From Roseivirga echinicomitans (GTDB lineage Bacteria; Bacteroidota; Bacteroidia; Cytophagales; Cyclobacteriaceae), in contig NZ_LRDB01000001.1 of the NCBI RefSeq assembly GCF_001592935.1, positions 124,001 through 188,000 on the forward strand: a stretch of DNA of 64,000 nt. Reading direction: 5' to 3'. Below, one piece after another: positions 18,140 to 27,743 of this stretch. The first letter of the stretch is position 1, and each line of letters opens with the position of its first letter. Position numbers and translations under genes: made by a program. Below the pieces are notes generated by a model. It saw only the letters and a list, made by a program, of their open reading frames with translations. It ran no database searches and was not told the DNA's origin.

Positions 18140-19192
18140 TTAATGACTCCAGTCATAAGTATCGAGCTTCATTAGGCAAGCAATCAATAAGTCAATCGAA
18201 CCCTGAATATCATCTTTATGGGCCATCTCAATCACCTGATGTAAATGTCTTGTGGGGATGGAGACCGCTCCAGAGATAGCTCCATTTTTACCCATGCGCT
18301 GAACTCCAGCCGTATCGGTTCCACCAGCCGTGAGAATTTCTGGCTGCCACTTAATGTTCTCGGCATTGGCTGTCTGTTTCATGAACTCCACCATACGGTA
18401 ATCACAAATGGTTGAAGCATCCATAATTTTGATGGCCGTACCCTTTCCCAATTCTGTGATCATTTCGTGGGGTTGTGCTCCTGGTAAATCAAAAGCAATA
18501 GTGGTGTCTAATCCGAAACCAAAGTCTGGATTGATAGTATGAGCAGAAACATTTGCTCCTCTTAAGCCCACCTCTTCTTGCACGGTAAACACACCGTAAA
18601 CATCATAAGGCTGATCTTTCAAGTTCCGTAAGGCTTCAATCAAAATAAAGACAGACACACGGTTATCAATAGATTTACAGTTGACGCAATCACCCATTTC
18701 AATCAATTCCCTTTCTCTAGTAATCGGGTCTCCGATAGAAATCAGCTTTTCTACTTCTTCCTTCGATCTACCCAAATCAATAAAGTAATCGGAAATCTTG
18801 GCAATTTTTGTTCGCTCTTCAGCCGACATTACGTGGATAGGTTTGCTACCCATTACACCAATTACATTCTCTTTACCATGAATTATTACCCTTTGAGCAG
18901 TGAGAGTTTTGGGGTCGAAACCACCCAAGGTATGGAAACGCACAAAACCATTATCATCAATATGGCTTACGATAAAGCCAATTTCATCCATATGAGCAGC
19001 CACCATGGCCTTTTTCCCTTCTGGATTATTCACTCCTCTTTTTACAGTAATTACATTACCCATATTATCTACAGATAACTCATCTACCAAAGGAGTAACT
19101 TCTTTAATCACTAAATCACGAACTCTCTTTTCAAAGCCAGGGGCCCCAGCCTCTTCGCAAATTTTCTTTAGAAGGGATACATTAATGCTCAT
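18140..19192 (-). CDS. M42 family metallopeptidase (glutamyl aminopeptidase-like)
   Basis: A cytoplasmic dinuclear-metal aminopeptidase forming large tetrahedral assemblies in known members. It has 350 residues from the chosen start. Metal and catalytic motifs: AAHMDEIGF (His67, Asp69), NRVSVFI with the bridging Asp just before it (SIDNR), VQEEVGLRGA (catalytic and metal Glu), the GLDTT Asp and TRHLHQ near the end. An in-frame ATG lies 7 codons upstream, but MSINVSLLKKICEEAG is the family-like start. A near -7 motif (TATATTCG, minus strand) overlaps the longer version. Confidence 0.9.
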   Translation of the reverse strand: MSINVSLLKKICEEAGAPGFEKRVRDLVIKEVTPLVDELSVDNMGNVITVKRGVNNPEGKKAMVAAHMDEIGFIVSHIDDNGFVRFHTLGGFDPKTLTAQRVIIHGKENVIGVMGSKPIHVMSAEERTKIAKISDYFIDLGRSKEEVEKLISIGDPITRERELIEMGDCVNCKSIDNRVSVFILIEALRNLKDQPYDVYGVFTVQEEVGLRGANVSAHTINPDFGFGLDTTIAFDLPGAQPHEMITELGKGTAIKIMDASTICDYRMVEFMKQTANAENIKWQPEILTAGGTDTAGVQRMGKNGAISGAVSIPTRHLHQVIEMAHKDDIQGSIDLLIACLMKLDTYDWSH

Positions 19193-19231
19193 ATGACATA
19201 CAGTTTTATGCACGAATATAAAGCTAAATTA

Positions 19232-19262
19232 AAAAGAGGTAGCAATATGCTACCTCTTTTAC
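19232..19262. terminator. rho-independent terminator (12-bp stem)
   Basis: AAAAGAGGTAGC pairs with GCTACCTCTTTT over AATAT. It lies upstream of the M42 peptidase gene and downstream of the GH109-type gene on the minus strand, so it separates these two units. Confidence 0.75.
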
Positions 19263-19380
19263 CAATCAACATAAATTGAATTGACTTTTACTATGTCTTT
19301 GTGAAATGTAACTTCCTTTTAAAACCGTCTAATAAGATGTAAGTCAGTAGCAAATGCTAAATCAAAAAAAGCCATTACGT

Positions 19381-20748
19381 CTAATAACTATCGTCAAGGG
19401 CGAAAATAGGTTTACGATTGATCCATCTACCACGCGTAAAGTCTGGGAACTGAACTGGTTCACCACCTTGCAAGATTGATTGTTCTGAAAGCGCAGTAAC
19501 TGCCATCCAAGCAGCACCATCATACACATCAATTGGCATTGGCGCATCTCTTTTTAGCGCTTCAATAAAAGCATGAAATACGAAGAAATCCATACCGCCA
19601 TGGCCAGCTCCAGAAGCCTTTTCACCATACTTTTTCCAAAGCGGATGATCGTATTTCTCCATCATCTCTTTGTCCGACTGCCACTGATGCGCTCTGCCTT
19701 GCCCTTCTACATAAAGTGATTTATTGATATCCATCCATAGCCCTTTGGTGCCCTGGAAACGGAAACCTAAAGAATAAGGTCTTGGAAGGTTAGTATCATG
19801 GGTAAGGTTAATGGTTTCACCGTTTACTGTTTTAATCATGGTGGTGACCACATCACCCAATTTAAAATCTACTTTGGCGTTCGGATGGTCTTTCCCACCC
19901 TTTGGATGGTTCACAACGTAATCGTGCAAACCTCTACTTTTTGAACTCATCGAGGTAAGGTAAGCCATTCGGTTACCTCTGTTCAGGTTAATGGCAGTAG
20001 CTACTGGCCCTAAACCGTGTGTTGGGTAAAGCTCTGCATTTCTATGCACCGAATGCGTTGTTCTCCATTTTGATTCGCTATATCCGTTTTCACCAAACTC
20101 AACACCTTGTCCGTAGGCAGATTTACCATCGTTCAATTTTACGGCCCTAAGGTCATGCTGATAACCGCCTTCAAGGTGAACCATTTCACCAAAGAGGTCA
20201 TCGCGCACCATGTTTAAAACCGCCATTACATCTCTTCTGTAACACACGTTTTCCATAAACATCAAAGGCACGCCAGTTTCTTCTTGCGCGTTCACCAAAT
20301 CCCAGCACTCCTCAATATCGGTAGCACCGGAAACCTCAAGGGCCACAGCCTTTCCAGCCTTCATAGCAGCAACGGCCATTAGCACGTGCCAAACCCATGG
20401 GGTCGCAATATACACCGCGTCTAGATTGTCCATTTCAAGCATCTTGTGATAGGCCTCCCCATCACCACCAAAACGTACAGGCTTTTTACCTCCGCTTTTC
20501 GTAATCATGTCTTCGGCTTTTTGCAAAACCGCATTGTCCACATCACAAATAGCGACTACTTCAACATCGTCTCTTAATAAAGCCACGGTCAATTGGCTTC
20601 TGCCCCTTTCGCCAGTACCAATAAAGCCCATTCTGATTTTGGCTCTCTTTTGATTTGAAAAAAGCATTGTTGGGGATATGAAAGGCAATGCTGCTCCAAC
20701 AGTTGCCGTGTTTCTAATAAAGTTTCTTCTGGAAAGTGGAGGTGTCAT
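19381..20748 (-). CDS. Gfo/Idh/MocA oxidoreductase, glycosyl hydrolase family 109 type, Tat-exported
   Basis: NAD-dependent enzyme of 455 residues resembling the family 109 alpha-N-acetylgalactosaminidases, which cleave through an oxidation/elimination cycle at the sugar. A twin-arginine leader (SRRNFIRNT, then a hydrophobic stretch) predicts folded export. The Rossmann motif GFIGTGERGRSQ is followed by VAICDVD. The block ENVCYRRDVMAVLNMVRD, then GGYQHDLR, KWRT and ELYPTHGLGP are the conserved GH109 segments; Tyr and His in these are the likely catalytic residues. Activity on GalNAc is inference, since other Gfo/Idh proteins share the fold. It is a single gene ended by the terminator at 19232-19262. 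Confidence 0.85.
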   Translation of the reverse strand: MTPPLSRRNFIRNTATVGAALPFISPTMLFSNQKRAKIRMGFIGTGERGRSQLTVALLRDDVEVVAICDVDNAVLQKAEDMITKSGGKKPVRFGGDGEAYHKMLEMDNLDAVYIATPWVWHVLMAVAAMKAGKAVALEVSGATDIEECWDLVNAQEETGVPLMFMENVCYRRDVMAVLNMVRDDLFGEMVHLEGGYQHDLRAVKLNDGKSAYGQGVEFGENGYSESKWRTTHSVHRNAELYPTHGLGPVATAINLNRGNRMAYLTSMSSKSRGLHDYVVNHPKGGKDHPNAKVDFKLGDVVTTMIKTVNGETINLTHDTNLPRPYSLGFRFQGTKGLWMDINKSLYVEGQGRAHQWQSDKEMMEKYDHPLWKKYGEKASGAGHGGMDFFVFHAFIEALKRDAPMPIDVYDGAAWMAVTALSEQSILQGGEPVQFPDFTRGRWINRKPIFALDDSY

Positions 20749-20941
20749 AGTTGTAAAGATTTGATCTTCAAATTAAGGTATTTTTTTGAATGATGTAGTC
20801 AATAAATTTAACTCATTCATTTTCAATAATTTAAACAAAAACCTATGTTAAGTCTATATTAATAAAGCCTGTCAGGCTAGTTTCAACCATTATTTTACTA
20901 CCTTATATCAACCTTTCTACTTAATTATTGACCAATCCGAT

Positions 20942-22294
20942 ATGGCAAGAGCTAAGACGCTGAGTGAGAAGAAAATTTTCGTACTTGATACTTCCGTAAT
21001 ACTTTTTGAACACATCTCCATCATGAATTTCGAGGAACACGATATTGGGATTCCCATTACCGTGTTGGAAGAATTGGACCAGTTCAAAAAAGGAAATGAC
21101 ACCAAGAATTTTGAGGCCCGCGAGTTTACCCGTTTACTCGATAAGCTGGCGCAGGACAAATCTTTACAAGACTGGATTCCCCTCAACGGGAAAACCCGTG
21201 GGAGCCTGAAGGTAATCATGGAAGCGGGTTCGGGAAAAGGAGAACTGGATGCCAACGAGGTGTTTGGAGAAACTAAAAATGACCACCGGATTCTGAATGC
21301 AGCCCTTCGCATGCGCGATGAAAACAAAGGACGAAAAGTCATTTTGGTCAGCAAGGATATTAACCTTCGGTTGAAAGCAAAGTCGATGGGTTTGGCAGCC
21401 GAAGATTACGAGACTGGAAAAATAAAAAATGTTCAGTCGCTGAGGAAAGGAATGATTGAAATCGAAAAGGTAGATTCTGATTTGGTGAATCACCTTTACG
21501 AAGACGGCACCATTAGCCCCAAGGAAGTGCTGAAAAGAAAGAAGGCACATCCGAATCAATACTTCATTTTGAAAAGTGATAAAAACTCGGTGCTGGCCCG
21601 TTATAATTCACAAGAGGACTGTATCCACAAAGTAGATAAACGACCTGTTTCGGGCATTAAACCACGCAATGCAGAACAAACTTTTGCCATTGATGCCATT
21701 ATGAATCCCGATGTTAAATTGGTGACCATTCAGGGGGTAGCAGGAACAGGAAAAACCTTGCTGACTTTGGCGGGAGCTTTGGAGCAACGCAGGGAATACA
21801 AGCAGATTTATTTGGCCAGACCTATTGTTCCATTGAGCAATAAAGACATTGGTTATTTGCCTGGCGATATTAAATCAAAGCTGAACCCTTACATGGAGCC
21901 GCTTTGGGACAACCTGAAATTCATTCAAAACCAATACAAGGAATCGGATAAAGAGTACAAGGCGATTACCGATATGGTAGCCAAAGAAAAGCTGATGATT
22001 ACGCCTTTGGCTTATATCCGTGGACGTAGTTTATCGAACATTTTCTTTATTGTAGACGAGGCCCAAAACCTAACGCCTCACGAAATCAAAACGATTATTA
22101 CCCGAGCAGGCGAAAACACCAAAATCGTATTTACGGGCGATATCTATCAAATCGATACGCCTTACCTAGACTCGCAATCCAATGGACTTTCTTATTTGAT
22201 CGACAGGGTAAAAGATCATCCGCTGTATGCGCATATTACCCTTGAAAAAGGCGAGAGATCTGAGTTGGCTAATTTGGCAAATGAGATGTTGTAA
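20942..22294 (+). CDS. PIN-PhoH fusion ATPase/ribonuclease (PhoH2)
   Basis: A cytoplasmic protein of 450 residues with an N-terminal PIN nuclease domain (about 10-150) and a PhoH ATPase domain (about 235-450). In the PIN part the acidic residues fit VLDTSV, ELDQF and the later DANEVFGETKNDHRIL. In the PhoH part, Walker A GVAGTGKT is near 263-270, PIVPLSNKDIGYLPGD follows, and Walker B VDEAQNLTPHE is near 371. Characterised PhoH2 proteins unwind and cut RNA, and some are part of toxin-antitoxin-like pairs. No small antitoxin gene was seen immediately upstream. Confidence 0.92.
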   Translation: MARAKTLSEKKIFVLDTSVILFEHISIMNFEEHDIGIPITVLEELDQFKKGNDTKNFEAREFTRLLDKLAQDKSLQDWIPLNGKTRGSLKVIMEAGSGKGELDANEVFGETKNDHRILNAALRMRDENKGRKVILVSKDINLRLKAKSMGLAAEDYETGKIKNVQSLRKGMIEIEKVDSDLVNHLYEDGTISPKEVLKRKKAHPNQYFILKSDKNSVLARYNSQEDCIHKVDKRPVSGIKPRNAEQTFAIDAIMNPDVKLVTIQGVAGTGKTLLTLAGALEQRREYKQIYLARPIVPLSNKDIGYLPGDIKSKLNPYMEPLWDNLKFIQNQYKESDKEYKAITDMVAKEKLMITPLAYIRGRSLSNIFFIVDEAQNLTPHEIKTIITRAGENTKIVFTGDIYQIDTPYLDSQSNGLSYLIDRVKDHPLYAHITLEKGERSELANLANEML

Positions 22295-22311
22295 TAGTAT
22301 AACTTAGTTGA

Positions 22312-22602
22312 ATGAAGAGAATTTTTACTGCACCAAAAATCATTGGTACCCTTCTGCTAGTGATTAATATTTATTGGCTCTACTTATTTGCCGACTTATA
22401 TTACCTATACCACTTCACTAATGCTCGGTTTCCGTATATGATTCCAGACTATGTGCTATTTATCCATATGGCCATTAGTATTATTGGTATCTATTTAGGA
22501 ACGAAAGTATTTTTGAAAAAATTACCCCCTTTTAGATGGGCCGCCATAGATATTCTATTAATTGTTATGGGGCTCGTTCTTGAAAATATTATCATGAATT
22601 GA
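22312..22602 (+). CDS. small multi-pass membrane protein, unknown function
   Basis: Not recognised. It has 96 residues, three hydrophobic segments (about 10-30, 44-64 and 76-93), a basic N-terminus (MKRIFTAPK) and few polar residues. The start ATG lies 18 bases after the PhoH gene, so it is probably cotranscribed. A weak inverted repeat follows the stop. Confidence 0.55.
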   Translation: MKRIFTAPKIIGTLLLVINIYWLYLFADLYYLYHFTNARFPYMIPDYVLFIHMAISIIGIYLGTKVFLKKLPPFRWAAIDILLIVMGLVLENIIMN

Positions 22603-22661
22603 ATAAGTTTTCTAGGCCCGAGAAACCTTACCTTGTCTCCTTCGAAACTTGAGAGAGCCTC

Positions 22662-22931
22662 TTAACTAGGCAGCACTACATAAATAATAAGGACGTAAAT
22701 CGCATAGACTAGACCGAGGGCTTGGCTAATGTTCTTTTCGCGCTTTGGGATGCCCATTTTCTTCACAATACTCACATTCATGCCGATAGCAAAAAGGATG
22801 AGCCCCAATGAAATACCCATCATTAAAGAATGATCTTCCGAAGTGATTTTATCAGTTCTCATTCCAGCTTCTAAAATAGCGGAAGCCAAAAAGAAGGCCA
22901 CAGAAGTACGTTGAATATGATGGTGTTTCAT
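22662..22931 (-). CDS. small membrane protein, unknown function
   Basis: Not recognised. It has 89 residues with two or three hydrophobic stretches (about 10-20, 34-52 and 68-88) and a loop rich in charged residues (KMGIPKREKN). Its ATG overlaps the stop of the GT9 gene by 4 bases, making it the last gene of the polX-GT9 run. It may assist an envelope function, but nothing in the sequence shows which. Confidence 0.55.
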   Translation of the reverse strand: MKHHHIQRTSVAFFLASAILEAGMRTDKITSEDHSLMMGISLGLILFAIGMNVSIVKKMGIPKREKNISQALGLVYAIYVLIIYVVLPS

Positions 22932-23944
22932 GGAATCCAGAAGTCAAAGATGATGTCGTTCATGCACTTAAAATGGCCTTTTGGACATTTATCGAAACCA
23001 ATTTTGGAACAAGGCCTGCAATCCAGTTTCTTGTTTTCTAAAATGGTGAATTTTGTTTGGTAAGGATACATCCCAAATTCAGGAATGGTATTTCCCCAAA
23101 TAGAAAAAATGTTCTTTTTAAAGGCCGAAGCAATGTGCATCAAACCCGTATCATGGGTGAAAACATGACTGGCGCCTTTCAAGATGGAAGCCGATTGATT
23201 GAGGTTGAATTTTCCGCAAGCATTATAAATATTGGCCTTCTTGCCCAATTCTTCTAAAGGCGAAATCATATCTGCCTTGTCATGTTTTCGGTTGAAGAAG
23301 TCTTCGAGCCTCTCCCCAATTTCCACGTCTTCTTTTCCGCCTAAAACTACAATCGGTTTGTTGATTTTATCGCAAAGCTCAATCATCCGATCGATGGGTA
23401 GCTTCTTAGTATTGAGCTGGCCACCAATGGCAAAGGCAATGTATCCGTTGCGATGCGTTTCAGGAAGCCAGTCTTTTTCTACTTCATCCTTTTCAGGAAT
23501 AAAGTAATCAAGGCCGAGCATGTCCTTCTTCACACCCAAAGGTTTTACGGTTTCAAAATAACGGTCTACAATGTGCACGTTCGGGAGTTTGTTCACCTTC
23601 AAATTAACGATCAGCCACTTTTCCCAATTCAGCTTATCGAATGCGTTACTCGGTTTGCCCAAACGGGTTTTTATAATGCGGGTGCGCAGGTTATTGTGGA
23701 GGTCCACAATGTGATCGAAGTTCTCTTTCTTCAATTCGGCAATCAGAGGGTTTAAATCCTTTTCCAGCAAATGCACTTTATCAATGTAAGGGTTGGCTTC
23801 TAAAATTGAAGCGAAATTTGCCTTTGTGCAGAAGTGAATTTCAGCATCATCCAATTGAGTTTTTAGCGCTCGCACAATGGGGGTAGTGAGCACAATATCG
23901 CCAATGGACGAAAACCGCAATACGAGAATTTTTTGCTTAGACAT
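22928..23944 (-). CDS. glycosyltransferase family 9 (heptosyltransferase-like)
   Basis: A GT-B fold glycosyltransferase of the ADP-heptose:LPS heptosyltransferase family, acting at the inner face of the cytoplasmic membrane on lipopolysaccharide core. It has 338 residues. Visible: KILVLRFSSIGDIVLTTP at the N-terminus and HVFTHDTGLMHIASAFKK near residue 265 (the conserved D-T-G-x-M-H-x-A). A C-terminal cysteine-rich end, LDCRPCSKIGFDKCPKGHFKC, is common in the Bacteroidota branch. The donor sugar is unknown. It overlaps polX by 8 bases and the next small gene by 4. Confidence 0.88.
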   Translation of the reverse strand: MSKQKILVLRFSSIGDIVLTTPIVRALKTQLDDAEIHFCTKANFASILEANPYIDKVHLLEKDLNPLIAELKKENFDHIVDLHNNLRTRIIKTRLGKPSNAFDKLNWEKWLIVNLKVNKLPNVHIVDRYFETVKPLGVKKDMLGLDYFIPEKDEVEKDWLPETHRNGYIAFAIGGQLNTKKLPIDRMIELCDKINKPIVVLGGKEDVEIGERLEDFFNRKHDKADMISPLEELGKKANIYNACGKFNLNQSASILKGASHVFTHDTGLMHIASAFKKNIFSIWGNTIPEFGMYPYQTKFTILENKKLDCRPCSKIGFDKCPKGHFKCMNDIIFDFWIP

Positions 23945-25649
23945 TCGCTGCGATTTTTTGTTTGCGCTCTGCGAAGTATTTTCCGATTTCTTCAGCGCTC
24001 AAAGCATTGAATGTCATGTCGGCCGTAAGTCCACCTTTGCGTCCGGCCAGCAAGCCATAAACCATATGTTGGTAACCATCCATTTCGTGCGCATCGGGAT
24101 TTATGGCCAACTTTACGCCTTGTTCCAAAGCATAATGAACCCAGCGCCAGTCCAAATCTAATCGCCAAGGATTAGCATTGATTTCAATCACCACATTATG
24201 TTTTGCACAATGATCAATTACCATTTTATGGTCAATCGGATAACCTTCTCTTCTGAGTAATAAGCGCCCTGTTGGGTGACCTAAAATGGTGGTATAAGGG
24301 TTTTCAATGGCCGTTAATAGTCTCTGCGTGGCCTTTTCAATGTTCATGTTTAACACTGAATGCACGGAAGCCACAATGAAATCGAAGCTGGCCAAAACAT
24401 CATCGGTATAGTCGAGCTGGCCGTCATAAAGAATATCAGACTCTATGCCTTTGAAAATTTTAAAGGGCGCTAGTTTTTCGTTGAGCCTGTCAATTTCTTC
24501 CTGTTGTTGAATTACACGATCTTCCTTAAGCCCGTTGGCATAAAAAGCAGATTTACTGTGGTCGCAAATACCGAGGTATTCGTAGCCTAAATCTTTACAA
24601 TGTTGCGCCATTTGTTCAAGACTATGCTTTCCGTCACTGTAAGTAGAGTGGTTGTGCAGAATGCCTTTTAGGTCTTTCATTTCTACCAACTCAGGCAGTT
24701 TTCCGTTTTTAGCCGCCTCAATTTCGAAAGTACCCTCGCGCATTTCAGGGACAATTTCACCCAAACCGGCCGCGGCATAAATTTCTTTTTCCGAAGCGAA
24801 GTTTTGCTGTCTAACAATGTCTTTTAAGGTCAGTTTGTCTTTCACCTCTAAGCTAAGGTGTAGATTGCTGCCCGTTCTTAAAAACTGCTCTTTTACAAAG
24901 TCTTCCTTTTCACAGAAAGAAAGTTGAATCGGAATTCTGAGTTCCTTATAAGTTCCTCGCCAAGTAATTGGCCCCGATTCTTCAATGACCTGCTCAAAGT
25001 TTTCCGCATCATCCAAGGCATCTTCAATGGTTTCGATATCATCGGTAGCCACAATCAGGTCGATGACTTCAATCACTTCCATCTTTCTTCGCAAGGCACC
25101 GGTAACTTCAATTTTAATGTCTGGGGTAATTTTTAGCATTTCCGCAATTACAATTTCCGCCAGTTTTTCAGCTTCTGCAAAATGGAGTTTATGGGCGTTG
25201 GCCTCTTTAAATTCTAGGGCATTTATAATGGTCTGCTGTGTTTTTTCACCAAAGCCTTTCAGCTTGGCCACCAAACCAGAATTAGCAGCTTCTTTCAGTT
25301 CATGGCCACTTTCGATGCCCAATTCCTTCCAAAGCACTTTGATTTTTTTTGGGCCAATGCCCTTCATGTCGAGTAATTCGACAATGCCTTCTGGCGTGTT
25401 TTTTAGGTATTCTTCTAGAGCCGAAGAAATGCCTCTTTGATTGATTTCATTAATATTGGTGGCAATACTTTTTCCTACGCCATCAATTTTTTCGAGTTCA
25501 GCCAAGGATAAACTACCCAAATCGAGGTCGGTTTTATCGAGATTGAACACGGCATTCTGATAGCCTCTGATCTTGAAACTATTTTCATCGTGCAGCTCCA
25601 TAAGGGCAGCCTGAAGCTTTAATTGTTTAAGGATCGTCTTGTTGTCCAA
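23937..25649 (-). CDS. polX: DNA polymerase X family protein with PHP exonuclease domain, palm residues altered
   Basis: Bacterial PolX proteins act in base-excision repair with a polymerase and a PHP 3'-5' exonuclease domain. It has 570 residues, normal length. Helix-hairpin-helix repeats occupy about 50-150 (LDMKGIGPKKIKVLW, KLKGFGEKT). The PHP domain starts near 330 with LHNHSTYSDG, ICDHS, GIESDILYDG and later HPTGRLLL and NPDAHE, keeping its metal ligands. In the palm the usual acidic D-x-D reads EVID within RRKMEVIEVIDLIV (about 186-199), and the third Asp position reads ELRIP. Polymerase activity is therefore doubtful. The start codon is TTG. Confidence 0.85.
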   Translation of the reverse strand: MDNKTILKQLKLQAALMELHDENSFKIRGYQNAVFNLDKTDLDLGSLSLAELEKIDGVGKSIATNINEINQRGISSALEEYLKNTPEGIVELLDMKGIGPKKIKVLWKELGIESGHELKEAANSGLVAKLKGFGEKTQQTIINALEFKEANAHKLHFAEAEKLAEIVIAEMLKITPDIKIEVTGALRRKMEVIEVIDLIVATDDIETIEDALDDAENFEQVIEESGPITWRGTYKELRIPIQLSFCEKEDFVKEQFLRTGSNLHLSLEVKDKLTLKDIVRQQNFASEKEIYAAAGLGEIVPEMREGTFEIEAAKNGKLPELVEMKDLKGILHNHSTYSDGKHSLEQMAQHCKDLGYEYLGICDHSKSAFYANGLKEDRVIQQQEEIDRLNEKLAPFKIFKGIESDILYDGQLDYTDDVLASFDFIVASVHSVLNMNIEKATQRLLTAIENPYTTILGHPTGRLLLRREGYPIDHKMVIDHCAKHNVVIEINANPWRLDLDWRWVHYALEQGVKLAINPDAHEMDGYQHMVYGLLAGRKGGLTADMTFNALSAEEIGKYFAERKQKIAANV

Positions 25650-25753
25650 AGCGGCAATTTTTAGTTCGAAATAAATTGAAGAAAATGTTCTCCTTTTTTA
25701 ATCATTGAACATTTCCTAAATTCCATCGAAAGCTAATTCAAAAATAAGTCTTT

Positions 25754-26161
25754 ATGAACTATTGGTTGATCAAATCGGAACCGAATACCTACTCTTGGGA
25801 TGATCTGGTGGCTAAAGGTACCGACCATTGGGATGGCGTAAGAAATTATGCCGCCCGAAATAACATGAAGGAAATGAAAGTGGGCGATTTGGCTTTTTTC
25901 TATCACAGCGTAAAGGAAAAGGCGATTGTAGGAATTGCGGAATGCGTAAAAGAACATTATCCTGACCCAACCACTGATGATGACCGATGGGTAGTAGTGG
26001 ATTTTTCGCCCAAAGAAAAACTAAAAAAACCAGTGACCTTAGAAGACGTAAAAGCAGATGATCGACTTCAGGGTATGGATTTACTGCGTCTGTCTCGCCT
26101 TTCGGTTCAGTCAGTTAAAAAAGAAGAATTTGACATCATTTTAGAAAAATCTCAATCCTAG
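25754..26161 (+). CDS. EVE domain protein
   Basis: A 135-residue PUA-like EVE domain protein, close in pattern to thymocyte nuclear protein 1 (MNYWLIKSEPNTYSWDDL, HWDGVRNYAARNNM, GDLAFFYHS, IVGIAE). EVE domains bind modified DNA or RNA bases; bacterial stand-alone forms have been linked to tRNA modification or base-modification recognition. The stop shares one base with the GTG of the next gene (TAGTG). Confidence 0.88.
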   Translation: MNYWLIKSEPNTYSWDDLVAKGTDHWDGVRNYAARNNMKEMKVGDLAFFYHSVKEKAIVGIAECVKEHYPDPTTDDDRWVVVDFSPKEKLKKPVTLEDVKADDRLQGMDLLRLSRLSVQSVKKEEFDIILEKSQS

Positions 26162-27708
26162 TGCGACATTTCATTCTCATATCGATACTGCTCGTTTTCT
26201 CTCAATTCGCGAAAGCGCAAATAGAAAACCATAAAAGATTTGAGTTGGAATATGAATGGCGAGATGAGGACTATCTGTTAATCTCGAATGAAAAGCTTGG
26301 CTTGACCTTGGTGCAAGCAGATTATAGAGGACTTATTAAAGACTACACGCTTGCCATTACCCAATTGGATACCGATTTTAACCAGAAATGGGTAAAAGAA
26401 GTGGTTATAAAAAGAGGCTTTGAACTGTTGGGCTACCATTCTGTTCATGACAAAACTTACCTGCTGCTTCAAGAGTTTCCAGGCAGGTTTAAAATAAAAA
26501 TTCTGAGTGTCGATAATCGAACTGGGGACATTCAAGAGTATAACCCTAAAGAAGTACTTGAGTTGGATATTCAAGAGTTTGAAGTAATTCAAAACACCGC
26601 CATCATAGGTGGATACTTCGAAAACAGACCAGTAGTTTTTGCCCTTGATTTGGAGAACAATAAAATAAAGACGCTGTCTAATGTTTATCAGAACGAATCA
26701 AAACTTCTTGAGATACGGATCAATAGCGACAGTCTAACTTTTAACGTATTGGCATCGGAATTCAATAGGAACCGTGATCAAACCATCATCGTGAATACTT
26801 ATGATTATTTGGGAAATCCCATTCGGGATTATGCGCTGGAAACGACTAAAGACTACCACCTTACATCGGCAATTTCCTCTTCCATAAACGATATTTCGCA
26901 AGTGGTTGTAGGCATATATTCGTACAAAGCTACCAATAGCCCAGCAGGGGTATTTGTTAACCATGTAGATAGAACCGGGCTTCAGACCATGAAATATTAT
27001 GGCTTTGGTGAGTTAGAAAATTTCTTCTCCTACTTAGGAGAAAAAAAGGCAACACGATATCGTGAAAAAGCAGAAGCTGCCAGAAAAAAAGAAAAAGAGG
27101 TTCGATATAGGGTTCAACCTTTGTTTTCAGAAATGATTGAGGATGATGATCAGCTAATCGTCTTTGGGGAGTTTCTAAGAAGCTACAATCACGATACGGG
27201 CAACTATCCATGGGCTGGTACGAATTTCCCAACAGGTTTTAGAAGCCAAAATGCAAACAATGATGAGAACTCACAACAAAGAGCATCATTCCAGTTCACC
27301 CATGCCTACACACTAGTTTTGGATAAAAAAGGTAACATTCAATGGGATGACTGGGTTGAAGTCCCCAAAGATGGAAAGGGAATTCCTGAACCGTTTGGAG
27401 GGTTTATTTGGGATAAAAATCAAGGAGCATATGCCTATTATTTTGAAAAAGAGGTACATGCCAAGATGATGAATAGCGAAGAAGATACTGAAGTGGTTGT
27501 AGATAATTTAGAATTGAGTGACCCAGAGGATAGGCTAAGATATGAGAGTGAAAACAGCTCAGGAACGTTACGTTGGTACGAGAATTATTTTATCGTTTAT
27601 GGCGTTCAAAGTATTCGTTCTGGAGATAATAATGGCGACTTGAGAAAGGTTTTCTTCATTAATAAAATTTCGTTAAACCCAAACATAAAAGGAGATGGGC
27701 TCGATTAA
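26161..27708 (+). CDS. secreted protein of unknown function, Bacteroidota type
   Basis: I do not recognise a named family. It has 515 residues and a signal peptide (RHFILISILLVFSQFAKAQ, cleavage after AKAQ). The mature part is mostly beta strands with regularly spaced aromatic residues, like a beta-propeller or beta-sandwich, without obvious catalytic motifs. A lysine/glutamate-rich segment lies near residue 300. The start is GTG and overlaps the EVE stop by one base; no better start exists because the signal peptide begins there. Coupling to an EVE gene is unexpected for an exported protein. Confidence 0.65.
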   Translation: MRHFILISILLVFSQFAKAQIENHKRFELEYEWRDEDYLLISNEKLGLTLVQADYRGLIKDYTLAITQLDTDFNQKWVKEVVIKRGFELLGYHSVHDKTYLLLQEFPGRFKIKILSVDNRTGDIQEYNPKEVLELDIQEFEVIQNTAIIGGYFENRPVVFALDLENNKIKTLSNVYQNESKLLEIRINSDSLTFNVLASEFNRNRDQTIIVNTYDYLGNPIRDYALETTKDYHLTSAISSSINDISQVVVGIYSYKATNSPAGVFVNHVDRTGLQTMKYYGFGELENFFSYLGEKKATRYREKAEAARKKEKEVRYRVQPLFSEMIEDDDQLIVFGEFLRSYNHDTGNYPWAGTNFPTGFRSQNANNDENSQQRASFQFTHAYTLVLDKKGNIQWDDWVEVPKDGKGIPEPFGGFIWDKNQGAYAYYFEKEVHAKMMNSEEDTEVVVDNLELSDPEDRLRYESENSSGTLRWYENYFIVYGVQSIRSGDNNGDLRKVFFINKISLNPNIKGDGLD

Positions 27709-27743
27709 TTGACATGAATCGTTCCAGTAGCCAATCCTTTTAG

